From: Serpula lacrymans var. lacrymans S7.9
Lineage: Eukaryota; Basidiomycota; Agaricomycetes; Boletales; Serpulaceae
Direction of reading: 5' to 3'
DNA: 64,000 bases
NCBI RefSeq assembly: GCF_000218685.1
Contig: NW_006763295.1
Span: forward strand, 1,091,893-1,155,892
Each line of letters starts with the position of its first letter. Positions within the stretch are counted from its first letter, which is position 1. The position numbers and the translations under genes were made by a program. The notes beneath the pieces were generated by a model. It ran no database searches and was not told where the DNA came from. It saw nothing but the letters and a program-made list of their open reading frames with translations. Shown one piece after another: positions 35,573 through 48,441 of this stretch.

Positions 35573-38403
35573 ATGGACGGGCAGGTTGCGGGGTCGTCAA
35601 TGGATGTAGATGAAGAAACGGCGCAGATTCATCACATGTCGCTCACTCGCCAACCACGGGGTCGTCAGCCGTTCAGCTCATCTGAATTCACAGTTGGCTA
35701 TGTTTACCATTTAGAGATGATGATACACAATTCATCGAATGGACATCCAGAGCAACCGGAGCGCATTTCGCGAATTCGAACCGCGATTTCAGATGCTAAG
35801 CTGCTTTCGAAAATGAAATATTTGCCTATCAGGTCAGTGAGGAGAGAAGAGGCAATACTGGTTCACAGCGAAGAACATTGGGACAGAGTGTTAGCAATTC
35901 AATGTAAGTCGCTGCATGTAGAAAGTTTCCAGATGACACATACAATGAAAGAGCTGTTCAGCCATGACCCCACAAGACATCATCGATTCAGAAGCTTACT
36001 ACGAATCTCTCTCTGTCTACGTTGTAAATGGTACTCCTGCAGCAGCTCGTCTCAGTTGTGGAGGCGTCATTGAGGCATGTCTTGCCGTCGCACGTGGTGA
36101 ATTGAAGAAAACATTCGCCATAGTTCGACCTCCAGGCCATCATGCAGAGCCGGACGAACATATGGGCTTCTGCTTCTTCAACAACGTAGCTATTGCTACG
36201 AGAGTCGTACAACTACTTACACCCATGAAGAAAATTTTGATCTTGGATTGGTATGTATATCTAGTTTCAGGAGGTGTAGGTACTCAACACTCTATGCAGG
36301 GACGTTCACCATGGTAAGGCAGGAGAAGAGTTGCACACGAACAGATCCTAACAGTTAATAGGCAACGGAACACAGCGTGCTTTCTATGATGACCCGTCAG
36401 TTCTATATATTTCGTTACACCGGTACGAAAGTGGACAATTTTATCCTTGTGGTACGTTCGGGAGCATGGTATCCTGTGGAGAAGGCCCAGGACTAGGATA
36501 GTATGTCATTTAAAAGTCGTTTCTAAGCTCGTAGAACCGACGCTGGTTCAGTTCAGTAAATATCCCTTGGCCGGAAAAAGGTATGACAGACGCAGATTAT
36601 ATCCATGCATTTCAGCAAGTGGTCATGCCCATTGCTATGGAATTTTCGCCGGACTTAGTCATCAGTACGTATCTGATGTCCTTCCATGAAAGTTCCATAC
36701 TCATTCATCTCTTCATAGTTTCTGCCGGTTTTGACGCTGCTGATGGAGATGAACTAGGGGAATGTCATGTCACGCCGACTGGCTTTGCTCATATGACACA
36801 TATGTTAGCAAGTCTGGCTGGTGGAAGATTGGTAGTGGCACTCGAGGTATGTGTAAAATAGCGCTGCATTGATCAAACTGATGTCTCAGGGAGGATATAA
36901 CATGGATGCAAGTGCCAGTTCCGCTGTTGCCGTTGCTCGCGTAATTTTAGGTGAAGCTCCACCTGAGCTGCCCCCGCAAATCGCCACAGAGGTTGGTACA
37001 GAAACGGTATACCAAGTTGCTGTGGAACAGAGTAAGTATTGGAAAAGTGTGAATCCAAAAGCTTGCGAGCCTCGTGAAGGTAAAGCCGGTCATTTTCCTC
37101 TCTCAAAAAAGGCTTTGACGAGTCTTGTCATCCAGATGTGACCGAAAATACGTTCTCTATACCAGGTACATATGTCTCCATATATGCGCACTCAGCTTTC
37201 ATTTACGCCGTCACCGTAGAGATTCTCAAAGCTCATAGGCAGCATTATCTTTATTCAAAGCACAATATGCTACAAGTACCGTTGATGACCGCGGAATACG
37301 AAGAGCGCTTTGGTACTCAGGTTATGTGCACGTAAGGTATTCCCCCGCAGTGCAAACATTCGATGCTTAGAACGTTTCTTAGGAATGATCTACTCGAGAA
37401 CAAAACACTGGTTGTGTTTGTACACGAATTGTGAGCTGATTCCATTCAAGAAGTTCATTCAGACTAAGAAAAGTTCAAAGTGGAAATCTTCGAGTCGAGC
37501 TTAATAAAAAAACCACATGCGACGTGCGTCTCGAGTACTCTCATATGGTAAAATAACATATACTATCATGATATCAGCGCACTTATTCTTATTTAATCAA
37601 TTAGATCGATACCTCAAAAAAGCTACTTGATTGGATCAGAGATGAAAAATATGCTTTGCTCGACGTGAATCTATTCCCAAGGCCATTTGCAGCTCCTTTG
37701 AAGGTGAGTTGATCGGTACTACATCTTTTCCCTAAGCTCAGATATCCCCATCAGCGCACGAAAGCTGTGGATTCCCCAGAAAATTACTCGCAAGAGCTCT
37801 TGACCTATCTATGGGATAACTATATTCAGTCCGTCAGCTCCTTCCGACTTGTATGTTTCTTACAGACAGAGCATGTACAGGTCGTCAAACGTGCAGCGCA
37901 TCATTCTAGTTAGCCATGGTTCAGCATGTCTACATCTGATGAGCCTACTGGAGAAACGAGGTACGTCGTAAGCCCTTTCAAAGGTTCAGTTCATTTATAT
38001 GATATAATTATCAGCTGCAAACGTAATAAAATACGTCAGCGCTGTGGTTCAAGTAGTAGGAACATCTGTTGTACCTGTCGTTTCTGGAAATGTCGACACT
38101 TTACGCGCCTGGTATGAAAAGGTGTGTCTTCGTTGAATGAGCCATCTAGAATTGCGGTTAATGAGGAATTTTCCAAGCGATCTCTTGTAATAGTCTACTC
38201 AAAACATCCTGATTTTACGCCTGATTCACATTTTTGGAGGAGATATGGGGACCTTCTCAAAATAGGTATTGTCTGTATTCTTTCCAATGACCACTGCGTT
38301 AATATGCTATCCAGACGAACAAAAGCCTATCAAACTCTTGCTACAAGCTCTACCAGTGATCCAGCAGTTTGTGAAGCGAGCTGTGGAGTCCCGCAAGGCA
38401 TAA
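35573..38403 (+). CDS. HDA1: Class II histone deacetylase Hda1/Clr3
   Basis: Hda1 removes acetyl groups from histone H3 and H2B tails and silences genes in a nuclear complex. The start is the ATG at 35573. The zinc-dependent catalytic domain shows [36 protein letters not shown] with the active-site His pair, and LDWDVHHGNGTQ, built by joining three exons, with zinc Asp and His. [11 protein letters not shown] supplies the second zinc Asp, and [12 protein letters not shown] supplies the catalytic Tyr. The C-terminal Arb2-like domain continues through many short exons that look non-coding at first sight: [91 protein letters not shown], and finally [20 protein letters not shown], ending at 38403. 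Its presence marks the Hda1 type rather than other class II enzymes. Roughly 700 residues. All key residues are present. Confidence 0.95.
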
Positions 38404-39038
38404 TAATTAGCTACCAAAAACATACACAAAGGATCAATACAGTATAAGATCGGTTCTTTACACACCGCAAATCTTCAGTGTCCTAACATGCACCTGATGG
38501 TTTCTGTCCGATGTGAAAAAGTGAAAAAACAGTCTCTATAATATCTAATACAGAGATATTCTCATATAGTTTCCAGATAGCAGGCCTGTTAGTAGTCGTT
38601 GCAAATCCCACTTTCTGCCAAGCGTTACCCGAATTGAGTGCGACGAGACATGTCGCAAGCTTCTTGTACTTTCAGTAATGAACTGGCTGACTTTGTTTTA
38701 CTAATAGATGCCCCAAGAAACTCTGTTTCGTGCACTATCCTAGCATCATGATTGCTCCTAGTATCCCTCAATATCGCGGTGTTCTCTCGGTATATTCATA
38801 TCGATTGCCATACCATACCAGACTATTCTCTGAGTCTACAATGGTGCGATCATAAATATAAACATTAGGTATCAATTCTGCATCAATTAATTTACCTCGA
38901 ATTGAGAGATAAATAAAAAAAACTACTAACCTCAATGTGCCAAGGAGTAATAGTATGTATATATAAAATCTATGTGCGGCTCCTTCGTAGCCCGGCTTCT
39001 ACGTCACGTCTACCGTCTCGACGGAACATAAGGATATG
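38404..39038. other. Convergent intergenic region
   Basis: 635 bp of AT-rich sequence between the stops of HDA1 and amidohydrolase A. It contains both 3' ends; the 39000 side has no frame longer than a few dozen codons. No repeat or RNA gene is visible. Confidence 0.5.
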
Positions 39039-42000
39039 TTAAATAAAATCTACCACTCCTCTACGAGCAGAAATGGTAGCTATAACTTTTCCTTGCATAT
39101 CCAGCAAGCCTCCAGACCGCGTGATTACAAGATCACCGTCTGTAAGGTCAGACCTGACACCGAGCAGTGTTTCTAGATTTGTGGATGCCAATGACAAGGC
39201 TTGAATTTCTGAAATTTGGCCGTCAGCTTCGAGTGCCGCCTAGAATTCTGTCAGAACTATGAAGTATACAAGCAAACTTGAGACCATACCCAGGCCGCAT
39301 CAAAGCGTGTGTTACGCGCGCTCCATTGCTCTTTTATACCTATCCCAACAGTGACGTGGTGAGCAAGAAGAAGGGAAATTGCGCTGTCCTTCGTGATTGG
39401 TGGGCCAGGTAATCTATAATGATGTTAGTTAAAATACGAATGGTTCTTAGGAGATTGACTTACATTCTCTGGGATTCCCATGTAAAAGGGAAAGGACGTG
39501 ACGGTATCAATATCACACCGACGTTCGCTTCACCGATTTCACGAGCTAGTAGATGAGCTTCTGAAGCACCTACGAGCGTTAGTTGAAGTTTATTCCCCAT
39601 TTGTTCCTCGACTTCCGCTTTGAGTTCAATCAGAGAAGCTATGACATCGGCACTCTCAACTTTGACCACCAAAGGTATCTTGCCCTGAAATGCAAAGGCA
39701 ATTGGTAGAGTATAAGAGAGATGTAGAGAATGATGCTCACCTCCGCAGCGTCGCTAAATTCATTAATATTCGTAGTTCCAAGTAAGAGCCTACGTAGAGT
39801 AGCTATTTGAGTGCTGATACTCGGGCCAGAGTTAGAATGGCTAATCGCAACGTGCAAAGCAGCGTTACGTTGGATGAGTGCTCCTTTTTCAAGTTTATTA
39901 GCAGCGCCAGTTGCAAAAACGGTGCTGAAACCAGAGAGGAAACCAGTAGACTTGGGTGCACTGATTCCAGAAGTTACACCCGACCGGTAAGCAAGCCTAA
40001 AAATATGACTCTATTTGAGTGACCATTTGTGGGCAGCAAAGGATAACGTACAAGGCATCACGGGCAGCATATTGCAAGCCATCGGAGGCATGAATCACTT
40101 CGCCCCCCTCAAGAAGTTTTGGAATCACGTTTGAAAGGGGATCAATAACACTACCATCGACAGTGGACAGTTCTCCCTGCATCTCCTGCAGACCAAGAGG
40201 TGATCCAAAAGACACAAGTCCAGGGCTATATGCATTGATTGAATAACAGTATATGTCGCGAAATTTGAACTTACGAGATAGAACCACCTTCTAGATCTAC
40301 CCATCTTGCTTTACTCCTTAGGCTTGGTAAGTCCTTTGAACATACCGTCTCAGATCCTTGACAAACGACTTTGCCGTTTTTTACTATGGCAATAGCGGGC
40401 ACTATATTTTTACTAGGAGAATAAACTTGCTGAATTATGCTGCCAGCCTTGACAAATATATTGCTGATGTTAGTGAAAACAACAGTTTCTCCAGGTTTTG
40501 CCTTCTTTGCCTCAAGGGGGGGGAGACCGGTGTGTTTCAAAGTGTCGAATGCTTCCGTATCAAAATTTGGTGCCACTGGAGCATTTTGCAAAGAGGCTGG
40601 TTTGATGGCTGTATAAGGGGATTCTATCTGAGGGATACCGTCTGCGTAGACCTGTTTAGGCGTAGCCCCCAGAGAGAGCGGGTGGCTATCCCACACGACA
40701 ATGTCTGTAAAACAATCAATGAATTAACTTCAAAGCCTTCGCCCAGTTGGACCAACGAACCCGCATCATATCCTGTCAGCCGTTTTCTGTCAGTGCATGC
40801 TATATATTGGATTTGTATCACACGAACCTTGCTGAATGAAGCCAATGCGATGATCTTGTCCCATGATCCTGGCGGGTGTCGACGTAACAGAAGCGAGGGC
40901 CAGATTCTGGGGAAGACCATAGTAATGTGCTTGTTGAGCTTCATAAAGAAGAAAGCGAGAATTCAACACTGGGTGATCGCTCTGAGTGGCCGAAATATTA
41001 GTTAGGAGCTATATGGATTGTGACACCAGCACGAACTTTCATAATGACATCAATACCATTCTCTGCCAAGATACGAGGAGCATATTCCGAGCCTCGGTAG
41101 GCCTCTCGCTTATATCTAGCCTCAGTTGCAAATAAAACTATTGCAGGAGGATGTCCTATTTACATATTGATAAGATGGTAAGGGACTCAGTTATAAGATC
41201 ATCAAACTGGCTCACCGTAAGCCTGCTTCAAGAGGTCGGGAACAAGGTATGCTTCATGTGCATGATGAAATGCGGCGATGGGAAATTGAAACTCGTTTGT
41301 GAGCTAAATGTACAAGGTGACTCAAGGAGTAAACAGGTGATACTATATAGTCACTTACCCGTACTAGCGCATCAAGATCTACAGCTTCATAGCAGTGGGC
41401 GTGAACCTAATCCGATCTGTCCTCAGAACGGGTAAAATGTGAAATAAACTACAGTTATCATTACCTTAACACGACCTCTCAATACATCCACTAGAGCCTC
41501 CCATTGTAAATCTTCGGGAAAATCACCCAGCCCATCCCATCCACCAGAGAAAGCTTTAGAGCAATATTCGTCCTGAGCTTCTTTGATCTTACGTGCGTGC
41601 TCGTAGCTGTTGGAATTTATAACTAGTGACAAAGATAATTGCGAAAAAGTTTTAAAGATACAAACCCTTCACGAAACGCCCAAATAGTGTCCATTCTCGT
41701 ACCCGAATAGGCGTGGCCTGCAACATTCATTACTCAAAAATTTCATGTACCAGCTTGAGAAAATACTCACTGGGGTTCTCGCCTGCACAAAGTGCGAAAA
41801 TGATATAAGACGAACAACTAAGCTGCGATAGAACTTACCACATGCATGTCTGTAAACGCAATTCATGAATATAAGGCTATGTGAGACGCGTAAATAATCA
41901 TGTAGAATGCATACTTCATTTGTCTCCAACGAGGAGGTGAAAGTGGGTCAACATGAGAGCCATTTATTGAATAAGGAGGTTCCAAAAGCATGGAACCTGG

Positions 42001-42855
42001 GGTGTTTGCCTCCGTTGGGCGCAACTTAATAGCGAACGCCTGACCACCTGAGATAGGACTTGAGTGACAATGTTGGTATATTATTGAGCGACAAACCAAT
42101 AGAGTTTACAGATCCAGGAAGTATTACTGATGTCGTGACACCGCCAGAGATAGATAACTTATACGAGTCATCATGCGTATTCAAACCGTCAAGGATACGT
42201 AACCACGGCTGAACCAGTCCTGCAAACATGTTCATCACAGAACGTTGGCGGCAGTAAGTTGAATTTACCTTTGTATGAATTAATGTCATAAGCTCCGTCC
42301 AAAAGGGGAGAACTGTGCGCCCCGATGTGAGAGTGAATATCGATGATGCTATACAAAAATCAAAATCATCGGCTATGACATGAAATGGCGTTGAAAATAC
42401 CCAGGTGTGACCCAAGCTCCAGACAAATCCACGGTCGTAAGGTCTAAACCCTCATATTTACCAAGGACATCACGCGCCTGTCCTACAAACTGAATCAAAC
42501 CCTTGTCCAGTAGAAGATCTCCATGAATGACTTCGAGACCAGAACGACGGCCAGTCCAAATTGACGCGTTTCTCAGAAGAGTGGGCTTCGTACCGGGAAC
42601 AAACCGATCTGATTCTGCTCTGGAGTGGAAATCCGACGGAGGGCCTGGCTTGACATTTAACGACTGACATTTATGAAGGTTTATAAGTGTGTGTAGGGGC
42701 AATTCAGCAGATTTGTTGGTCAAGACGTGATAAAATATAAAACTTGACAATATGGCCAATGCCACGCAGCCAAATAATAAATGCCGGGCTGAGAGAATAC
42801 GAAATGTCCCCCGGGCTTGTGACCTGAGCAGGGCATACGACGGTAGCTCGCCCAT
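39039..42855 (-). CDS. Membrane-anchored amidohydrolase-superfamily protein A
   Basis: This is a metal-dependent hydrolase of the amidohydrolase superfamily; basidiomycete relatives are often labelled carbohydrate esterase family 9. The start is the ATG at 42855. A cytosolic tail is followed by one membrane helix (LLFGCVALAILSSFIFYHVL), so the catalytic part should face the lumen or outside. The domain begins KPGPPSDFHSRAESDRFVPG, then the beta-sandwich part (LLRNASIWTGRRSGLEVIHG). The metal motif IIDIHSHIG (His-x-His at 42327-42335) starts a new exon. Later come LDGLNTHDDSYKLSISGGVT, VHAHCYEAVDLDALV, AAFHHAHEAYLVP and WDSHPLSLGATPKQVY. The end is ARRGVVDFI at 39039. About 14 introns. Its closest relative here is protein B at 48787, in opposite orientation. 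The physiological substrate cannot be read from the sequence. Confidence 0.85.
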
Positions 42856-42857
42856 TG

Positions 42858-43058
42858 TCAACGAGATGGGCGAAATAGACCAGAGACAGTCAGAACTAGT
42901 GAAAGCACTGAAAGGATCTTAAAAACGGAGAGTTGCTGTTCGGGTGAAGTACTTGTAGACAAATGTGAGTCAACGTATCTCTCGATTGCTCCGAGCCTCT
43001 CGTAGACTGTCGGAACTTTAATGGCTTTGTTTCGCAAATATAGCTCATGGAGCGCCAT
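42858..43058 (-). CDS. Small single-helix ORF directly upstream of amidohydrolase A
   Basis: The 66-codon frame runs from the ATG at 43058 to a TGA that ends two bases before the ATG of the amidohydrolase (TGACAATG). The product starts MALHELYLRNKAIKVPTVYE, continues LGAIERYVDSHLST and ends with a hydrophobic helix (VFKILSVLSLVLTVSGLF) and RPSR, so it looks like a small tail-anchored protein. I recognise no family. Alternatives are a regulatory upstream ORF or a chance frame. A separate small gene is plausible because the composition is protein-like (amphipathic part, helix, basic tail). Confidence 0.4.
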   Translation of the reverse strand: MALHELYLRNKAIKVPTVYERLGAIERYVDSHLSTSTSPEQQLSVFKILSVLSLVLTVSGLFRPSR

Positions 43059-43343
43059 GTTACTGTCCTTTACGTTTAATCTCGTATGGAAAAGATACGA
43101 GGAGCGCTAGTCATGCGGAGATACAGACCAGCAGTTGGAACCATTCCAAGCTTTTGGGATAGGCCGACGAGAAAGTTATGGCAATAGTAATACCGTGTGT
43201 GGGAAGTTTTGAAATCAGCGCATTCTGACTGGCCTGCCATTGGCCAGGGCGCCCGACCAGTCCGCGCCTGTGGCTTGGCCTAATACCACCACCGCGGCTC
43301 TCGCACATATGTCTCAGGCCTCAAACTAAAAAGACAATTTTCT

Positions 43344-44552
43344 ATGGCTACTTCCACGAATCATTCTGATGGGAACCCAAAAGCAAAACCACCTGTTGTT
43401 CTACCTGGCACGGGAAACAACATCATTATAAACCCTAATCAGGTCCGTAACCTTCGGTAAATGAACTTGACATCAGACACTATCCGAAGCCCCGTTATCA
43501 TAGCGCCTGAACCCAGTTCTTGAATGTATACGCAATGTTGGCAAAGAGTTTGGAGATATAGTTGCTGATTTTCAGGTAGGCCGCACAACTGCTGTTCTTT
43601 ATCTCAGGTATGCCACCTCGGGTATCAGATACACTACGTCCCGATACTTATCATGATACCGGCTTTGATCCCAATAGTTTGAAGTACCACCGTCTTCATC
43701 CAGAATACATACACACCAGGATAGAACGGTTAGGACATGCCTATAATCTGCGGGTTTTGTTGATTATTTGTGACGTCGTAAGCACTCTTCGCATCCCATT
43801 ATCGTATACCCGACTGAATATACTCGAGAGCGAACACCAGGAGCCTATTCGCGAGCTTACAAAGGTATTTCTTATCGCGATAAGCTCCTCGTCCTTGATA
43901 ACTGATATCAGACGCTTTAGACATGCCTCATTAACAATATAACCATTATGGTGGCCTGGAGGTATACTTCCTTTACGTCCTCCCTGCCGCCTGAACTGAA
44001 GTCAACGTAGTTATGATGAAGCAGGGCTGTATCTTTCTACGTACAAACAATTTGAGTACAAACCTCCAGATCTCATCAAAGAACGGCTCGACAAAGATTA
44101 CAATACGATACTTCGCACTGCACTCACCAGCATCAACAAAGTCAACAAAACCGATGTCGAGACGCTTCGCACGTCGCTCGGGGTATGTATTTTTCCCCCT
44201 AGTCATCTTGTGACATTGAGGCTGACTTGAACCACAGAGTTTTTCTGATATCGCAACGTCGTCGTCCGACCAGCTTCAAAATTTACCAGGTTTTGGCCAA
44301 GTGAAGGTTAGAAGAATCAAAGATGCATTTGAGAAACCGTTCCGAAACAAAGCTACAAGTACTTTGTCTTCATTGGGCACACAACCTCGAACATCACAGA
44401 GCACCATAGCAGAGGCTGGCCACAGTACGGCCGGTATCGCAGATGAAGGGGACTTGAACACAATAAAACCAGCCCCTGTCGCTGTACCACGAGAACCAAG
44501 TCCCGTGTGGGATATCGAACTTGATTTAGATCCCCCATCGGATATTGACTAG
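43344..44552 (+). CDS. RAD10: DNA excision repair protein Rad10/ERCC1
   Basis: Rad10/ERCC1 is the non-catalytic partner of the Rad1/XPF endonuclease, which cuts 5' of bulky lesions in nucleotide excision repair. Exon 1 from the ATG at 43344 ends with GTGNNIIINPNQ, joined to RLNPVLECIRNVGKEFGDIV. The central domain gives VGRTTAVLYLSLRYHRLHPE, then HTRIERLGHAYNLRVLLIIC, and the next exons TCLINNITIMVAWS and EEAGLYLSTYKQFEYKPPDL. The helix-hairpin-helix pair includes NLPGFGQVKVRRIKDAFEKP. The C-terminus is a disordered tail with DIELDLDPPSDID, ending at 44552. About 320 residues. The order and motifs are characteristic; like its homologues, it lacks the XPF nuclease residues. Confidence 0.94.
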
Positions 44553-44936
44553 GGACCCATACATCACGGAACTTCATCTACGAGCTACAGCAAGGAATAT
44601 CATCGTATATGGCTCCATAACTGACGGGGCCTCGCCAGCCCCGATCGGACCTTACCATACAGAGTACTAAAGGAGGGAAAGCACAACGTAGTAAACGGAA
44701 ATTTCATAGTCATCTGATTGATATCACATCACCCAGCCAATCCCTAGTTCTGGAGGGACTCTATAGCGAAACATGATCTGACCAAAAGGATGCATGGGTG
44801 CTCCAAGGGGGTCTAGTATTTAAGGTGTATTTACGATACCGGGTCTTACAGTAGAATGACAATATGATAACGTACAGGAGGATGGCAGCAAACCAATATG
44901 TGACGGCTCGGAACTACAGTAAATTAAAAGAGAAAC
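44553..44936. other. Convergent gap after RAD10
   Basis: 384 bp between the RAD10 stop and the stop of the large minus-strand gene. It should hold both 3' untranslated regions. No further feature is seen. Confidence 0.5.
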
Positions 44937-47900
44937 CTATGTTTTGGCAAAATAAGCTCGCAGGTTCCGTGGTTTACCCATTTCGCTCTTATTTCTTATG
45001 ATGGCTAGACGCTGATAGCATATGCGCAATGCCAACCGTTGAAGAGATGATTTGGTACGAGAGCGATCAAGATGCGCAGCGCGAGTATCGACTAGCAGAA
45101 TTGATCCAAGTCAGCATCGATATCCACAGACTTGGGAGATAATGGAACGAACCTATTTTTCCGTGAATCAGATCCAGGGTATTTTTTAACACTTCTATTG
45201 GCGTCAAAGGCCTCTTAGACTTGCTTGGACTGTCGTGGACTGAACCACAGCTGGCAGAACCCTGGAACTGAAGCTCTTTGATGATATAAGGATCTATATC
45301 CACCAGCGCAATGCTAAGGATGTTGACGTAATGACCGAGGTCTTCATAATCGGTAGTTTCAGATGAAACATCGAAAGGAAGCCCAGAACCCGAGGGAGGC
45401 GTCAAGAGCGAGATAACTTTGTCCAACGGCGGGAGCCCAGCCTATTAATAGAGCCCTTAGGATTCACATACACTTTATTTTTTGGAATGTAACTTACATT
45501 GAAAAGAGTACCCTGACCAGATAAGAGACTGAAAGCAAGCCATTGCGCGAGATGCCTAGCAGGAACACACCCGCTTGAAAGATACGAAAGAAGGTGTGCT
45601 TTATTTACGGGCGTGAGTTTGAATGCATAAGCCAGTATCTTGTCATGGAGGGTGGTTTCCTAACATATTCACATGGTTTGATGAGATGGAGCTTCAAGGA
45701 TACACCAGAGTACTTACTACGTCCAAAGCCGTATGCGGCTTTTGATTGACAGTCGAGCAGATGCTATCGACGCAAATAATTAATTGACGCCGAAGATCGT
45801 TGGATATGGATGGATCAAGTCCGACGAGTAACAAACTCAACACGACATCAGCTTCGTCACAGAGAGCCCCAACACTACATTCCAAAAATGAGACCCCGAC
45901 AAGACTTTGAACGAGATTACCACTTACCGTGCAGCAGCTGTTATAAGAGTCACCAAACGATAAAGGGCATCTTCACGAGCAGATGCATCTGCTTCGTAGG
46001 ATCTGACAGTGGACGGAATCGACCATTGTAGCCTGTTCATAATATCATGATCTGCACCAAGGCGAGCCAGAGCAGATGCAATCGATGCAAATGGAATTAC
46101 TGGTCGACCTTTATGTGCCCATAAATCCAGTAAAGACCGGAATGATGCCTCGACCAAGTGCGTGCGAGTAGGGGAGGCAGCTGGATGCCGTCATCAGAAA
46201 GTGCGTCTACTCCATTGAAATATAGTTTACCTAGAACAAATAGAGGAGAAATAAGCGCAGAGAGTTTGTCATGCCCCAGTTTTTGAAGGACGCCAGATCG
46301 CATTATGAGCGCCAGCTGGTCGACATCTTTATGCAACGTCAGGCAAGCTCTATGCAAAGATCAAGGGAACATACCTTTACTTTTGATTAAGCGTTGTAAT
46401 AATGCAAGGATAGGGTGTCCGCTGACGTCGTCAATAGATATCATATCGAGATCATCCACCACGGAGTCCACATCCATACCACCCACATCCTGAACAGTCT
46501 TCCAGAAAACAACCCCCCGAATCTTATCCTGGCTTTTTCCCTTGCCCTTATTCGCTTTATCGCTTGCTAAAATCTTGGTAATGACATCACCAGCCTGTGA
46601 ACCTAGCATCGCTGTTTCTCTCTCGCCCAGCACGGCATCATCAGAGGTACTCGCACTTAGATTTTCCGGACTCCCTACCGGGCTGGAAATTCTGTCAAGG
46701 CGGGCTCCGCGAATAGCACTCCACGCTGCATCCTCGTCTGCAAGGTCGATATGGTTCAAGCTCGAATTTCTTGCCACTGGCTCGTCCTTGATAAATGAGT
46801 TTGACAAGACTCTATTTTTCTGCTTCACAGCAGCCTCTGCTCGACGTATAGCCGTCATATCGTTTCCACGTTGTTGTTCACGCTTCTTTTCGCGTAACAA
46901 TGCATCGAGAGGATTGGATGCAACTTTCTCGCGGTACTTAGCCTTGGTGGTGGGAGATTCTTTGCTGAGTACAGTCGGGAGGCGGCTTGCTGCGCTTGAT
47001 TTCCTGCGAGGGCGAACGAGACGACTAGAGCTTTTGTTTTGGCGTTTGGGAGGCGACAACGAGGAAGATGACGATGAATCCGCTCGACGACGTCTGACAG
47101 GTGTCATATGATCTGCAGATGACAGGCTAGAAAGAGGGGAGGAAAATACATCATGCTGGACTTGAGGAATTCTATGAGGTACGCTGAAGTAAGTTATACC
47201 AATGGATATAATTGCCATCTAAAGTTTCCTTCGACATACCTTTTTCCTTTCACAACGCTTGCAAACAAATTCGTGGTAGAGTCTAGTTCATCGTCACTTT
47301 CATCTAGGTCCTTGAGTTGAAGAGGGACCCCCTGTTCACCGTCGCTAGATAGGACTGCAGCGTGTGCTTTGGCAGTAATTTCCTCAATGGCATTTTTCAC
47401 AGCATTCGAGTAGGGAGTTTCTGGAAGAGGTTTGTCGTCCGAGTCAGGTGATGGCAAGGACGTTGTTGTGAACGCTGGAGTACTAGGAATGGTGCTGCCG
47501 TCGGAGTTGGCGGACATCACACGAAGCTGACTGCTGACTTCTGTTTCCGAGTGTCGAGAGGAATGTATGAAACTGGAGTGGGCAGCAGAGACCTCTGGGA
47601 TACGCACAGGAGAAGATACGGGTACGACAGTGGGAGGGTCAACGTCCATGGCTGTGTCTGGATCATGAGAGATGTCGGCTTGTTCCCTCCACCTCTCGAC
47701 ATTGTGCTTGATTTCTACAGGGTCCCAATTATCCATTTTTGGCAAAGAAAGCTCCTGTTCGTCAGACTGACTGCTTGCGACCAAAGGTTCACTCAAGCGC
47801 GGAGATGAGGTGCGTTGAGGGGCAGAAAACGAAGTACTGGCGAGTTTGCAGGGGGGCTTGCGGTCCTGGGTGGAGGATAAAGAGGTGGGTTTGGTTGGAG

Positions 47901-48441
47901 AGCTAGTTGGGTGTTTAATGAAGATAGGGTTTCTAGGAAAGTTGTTTTCAGAGTCAATCTGGAACTTCTTTTTGCGTTTATTAGGTGTCTGCAGCCTGGG
48001 AGTTGCAGGTAATCGGAAGCCTGGGTGCGAGTCCACATCAGGGGAACGAGGGCGCTTTCTCACTGTAGAGTTCGAGTCATTCTGAGGGCGTAGGGTGCTT
48101 AATGCCATGTGTTGCTTGGCTGTACGGCGTGTAGAATATTTTGGAGGCGATACCTTGATCACGGAAGCGCTGGAGTTGTCTGAGGCGAGTGTGTCTGAAG
48201 AGATGGAGATTTCATGGTCGGACGTGGGCGCGTTTCTCTTGCTTTGTGTGGCTCCGCTTTGGCCAGATCTAGTGGTCATCGTGAAAGGGGGTGGTCGAGT
48301 CGTTGAGGAACGTGACGAAAGCCTGGTACTTGGCGCTGTGACCGTATTCTGCGACGACGACGACGGCCCGACTTGTCGCGAAAAGAAATCGGTCACCTTC
48401 TTGTCGGCTTTCATTTGTTTTTTCGTGAAATTCTTCTTCAT
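44937..48441 (-). CDS. Large basic nuclear protein, N-terminal PIP-like motif, helical C-terminus
   Basis: I assign no named family. The first in-frame ATG after the GTG-rich leader is at 48441, and the chain begins MKKNFTKKQMKADKKVTDFF. KKVTDFF resembles a PCNA-interacting (PIP) box without the Gln. The next 400 residues are disordered, Ser/Pro/Arg-rich with nuclear-localisation clusters (RKRPRSP, NKRKKKF). After the first intron (acceptor CTTCAG before 47175) comes a second basic part (VRRRRADSSSSSS, SRLVRPRRKSS). Past 46400 the protein is helical: HPILALLQRLIKSK, KLGHDKLSALISPLFVLGKL, ASFRSLLDLWAHKGRPVIPF, ADVVLSLLLVGLDPSISNDL, YVNILSIALVDIDPYIIKEL. It ends VDTRAAHLDRSRTKSSLQRL and a basic tail, at 44937. 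Around 1,020 residues. The helical part may be an ARM/HEAT-like array; a Wapl-type cohesin regulator is one guess, not supported by a motif I can name. Confidence 0.7.

Noticed and set aside
37141..38403. Truncated HDA1 or a separate hydrolase-like gene
   Set aside because: Short exons join in frame to form the Arb2-like domain, so it is one gene.
43111..43308. Minus-strand ORF of 65 codons upstream of the small helix ORF
   Set aside because: No start context, hydrophobic pattern or splice join to the next frame; it lies in the RAD10 upstream region.
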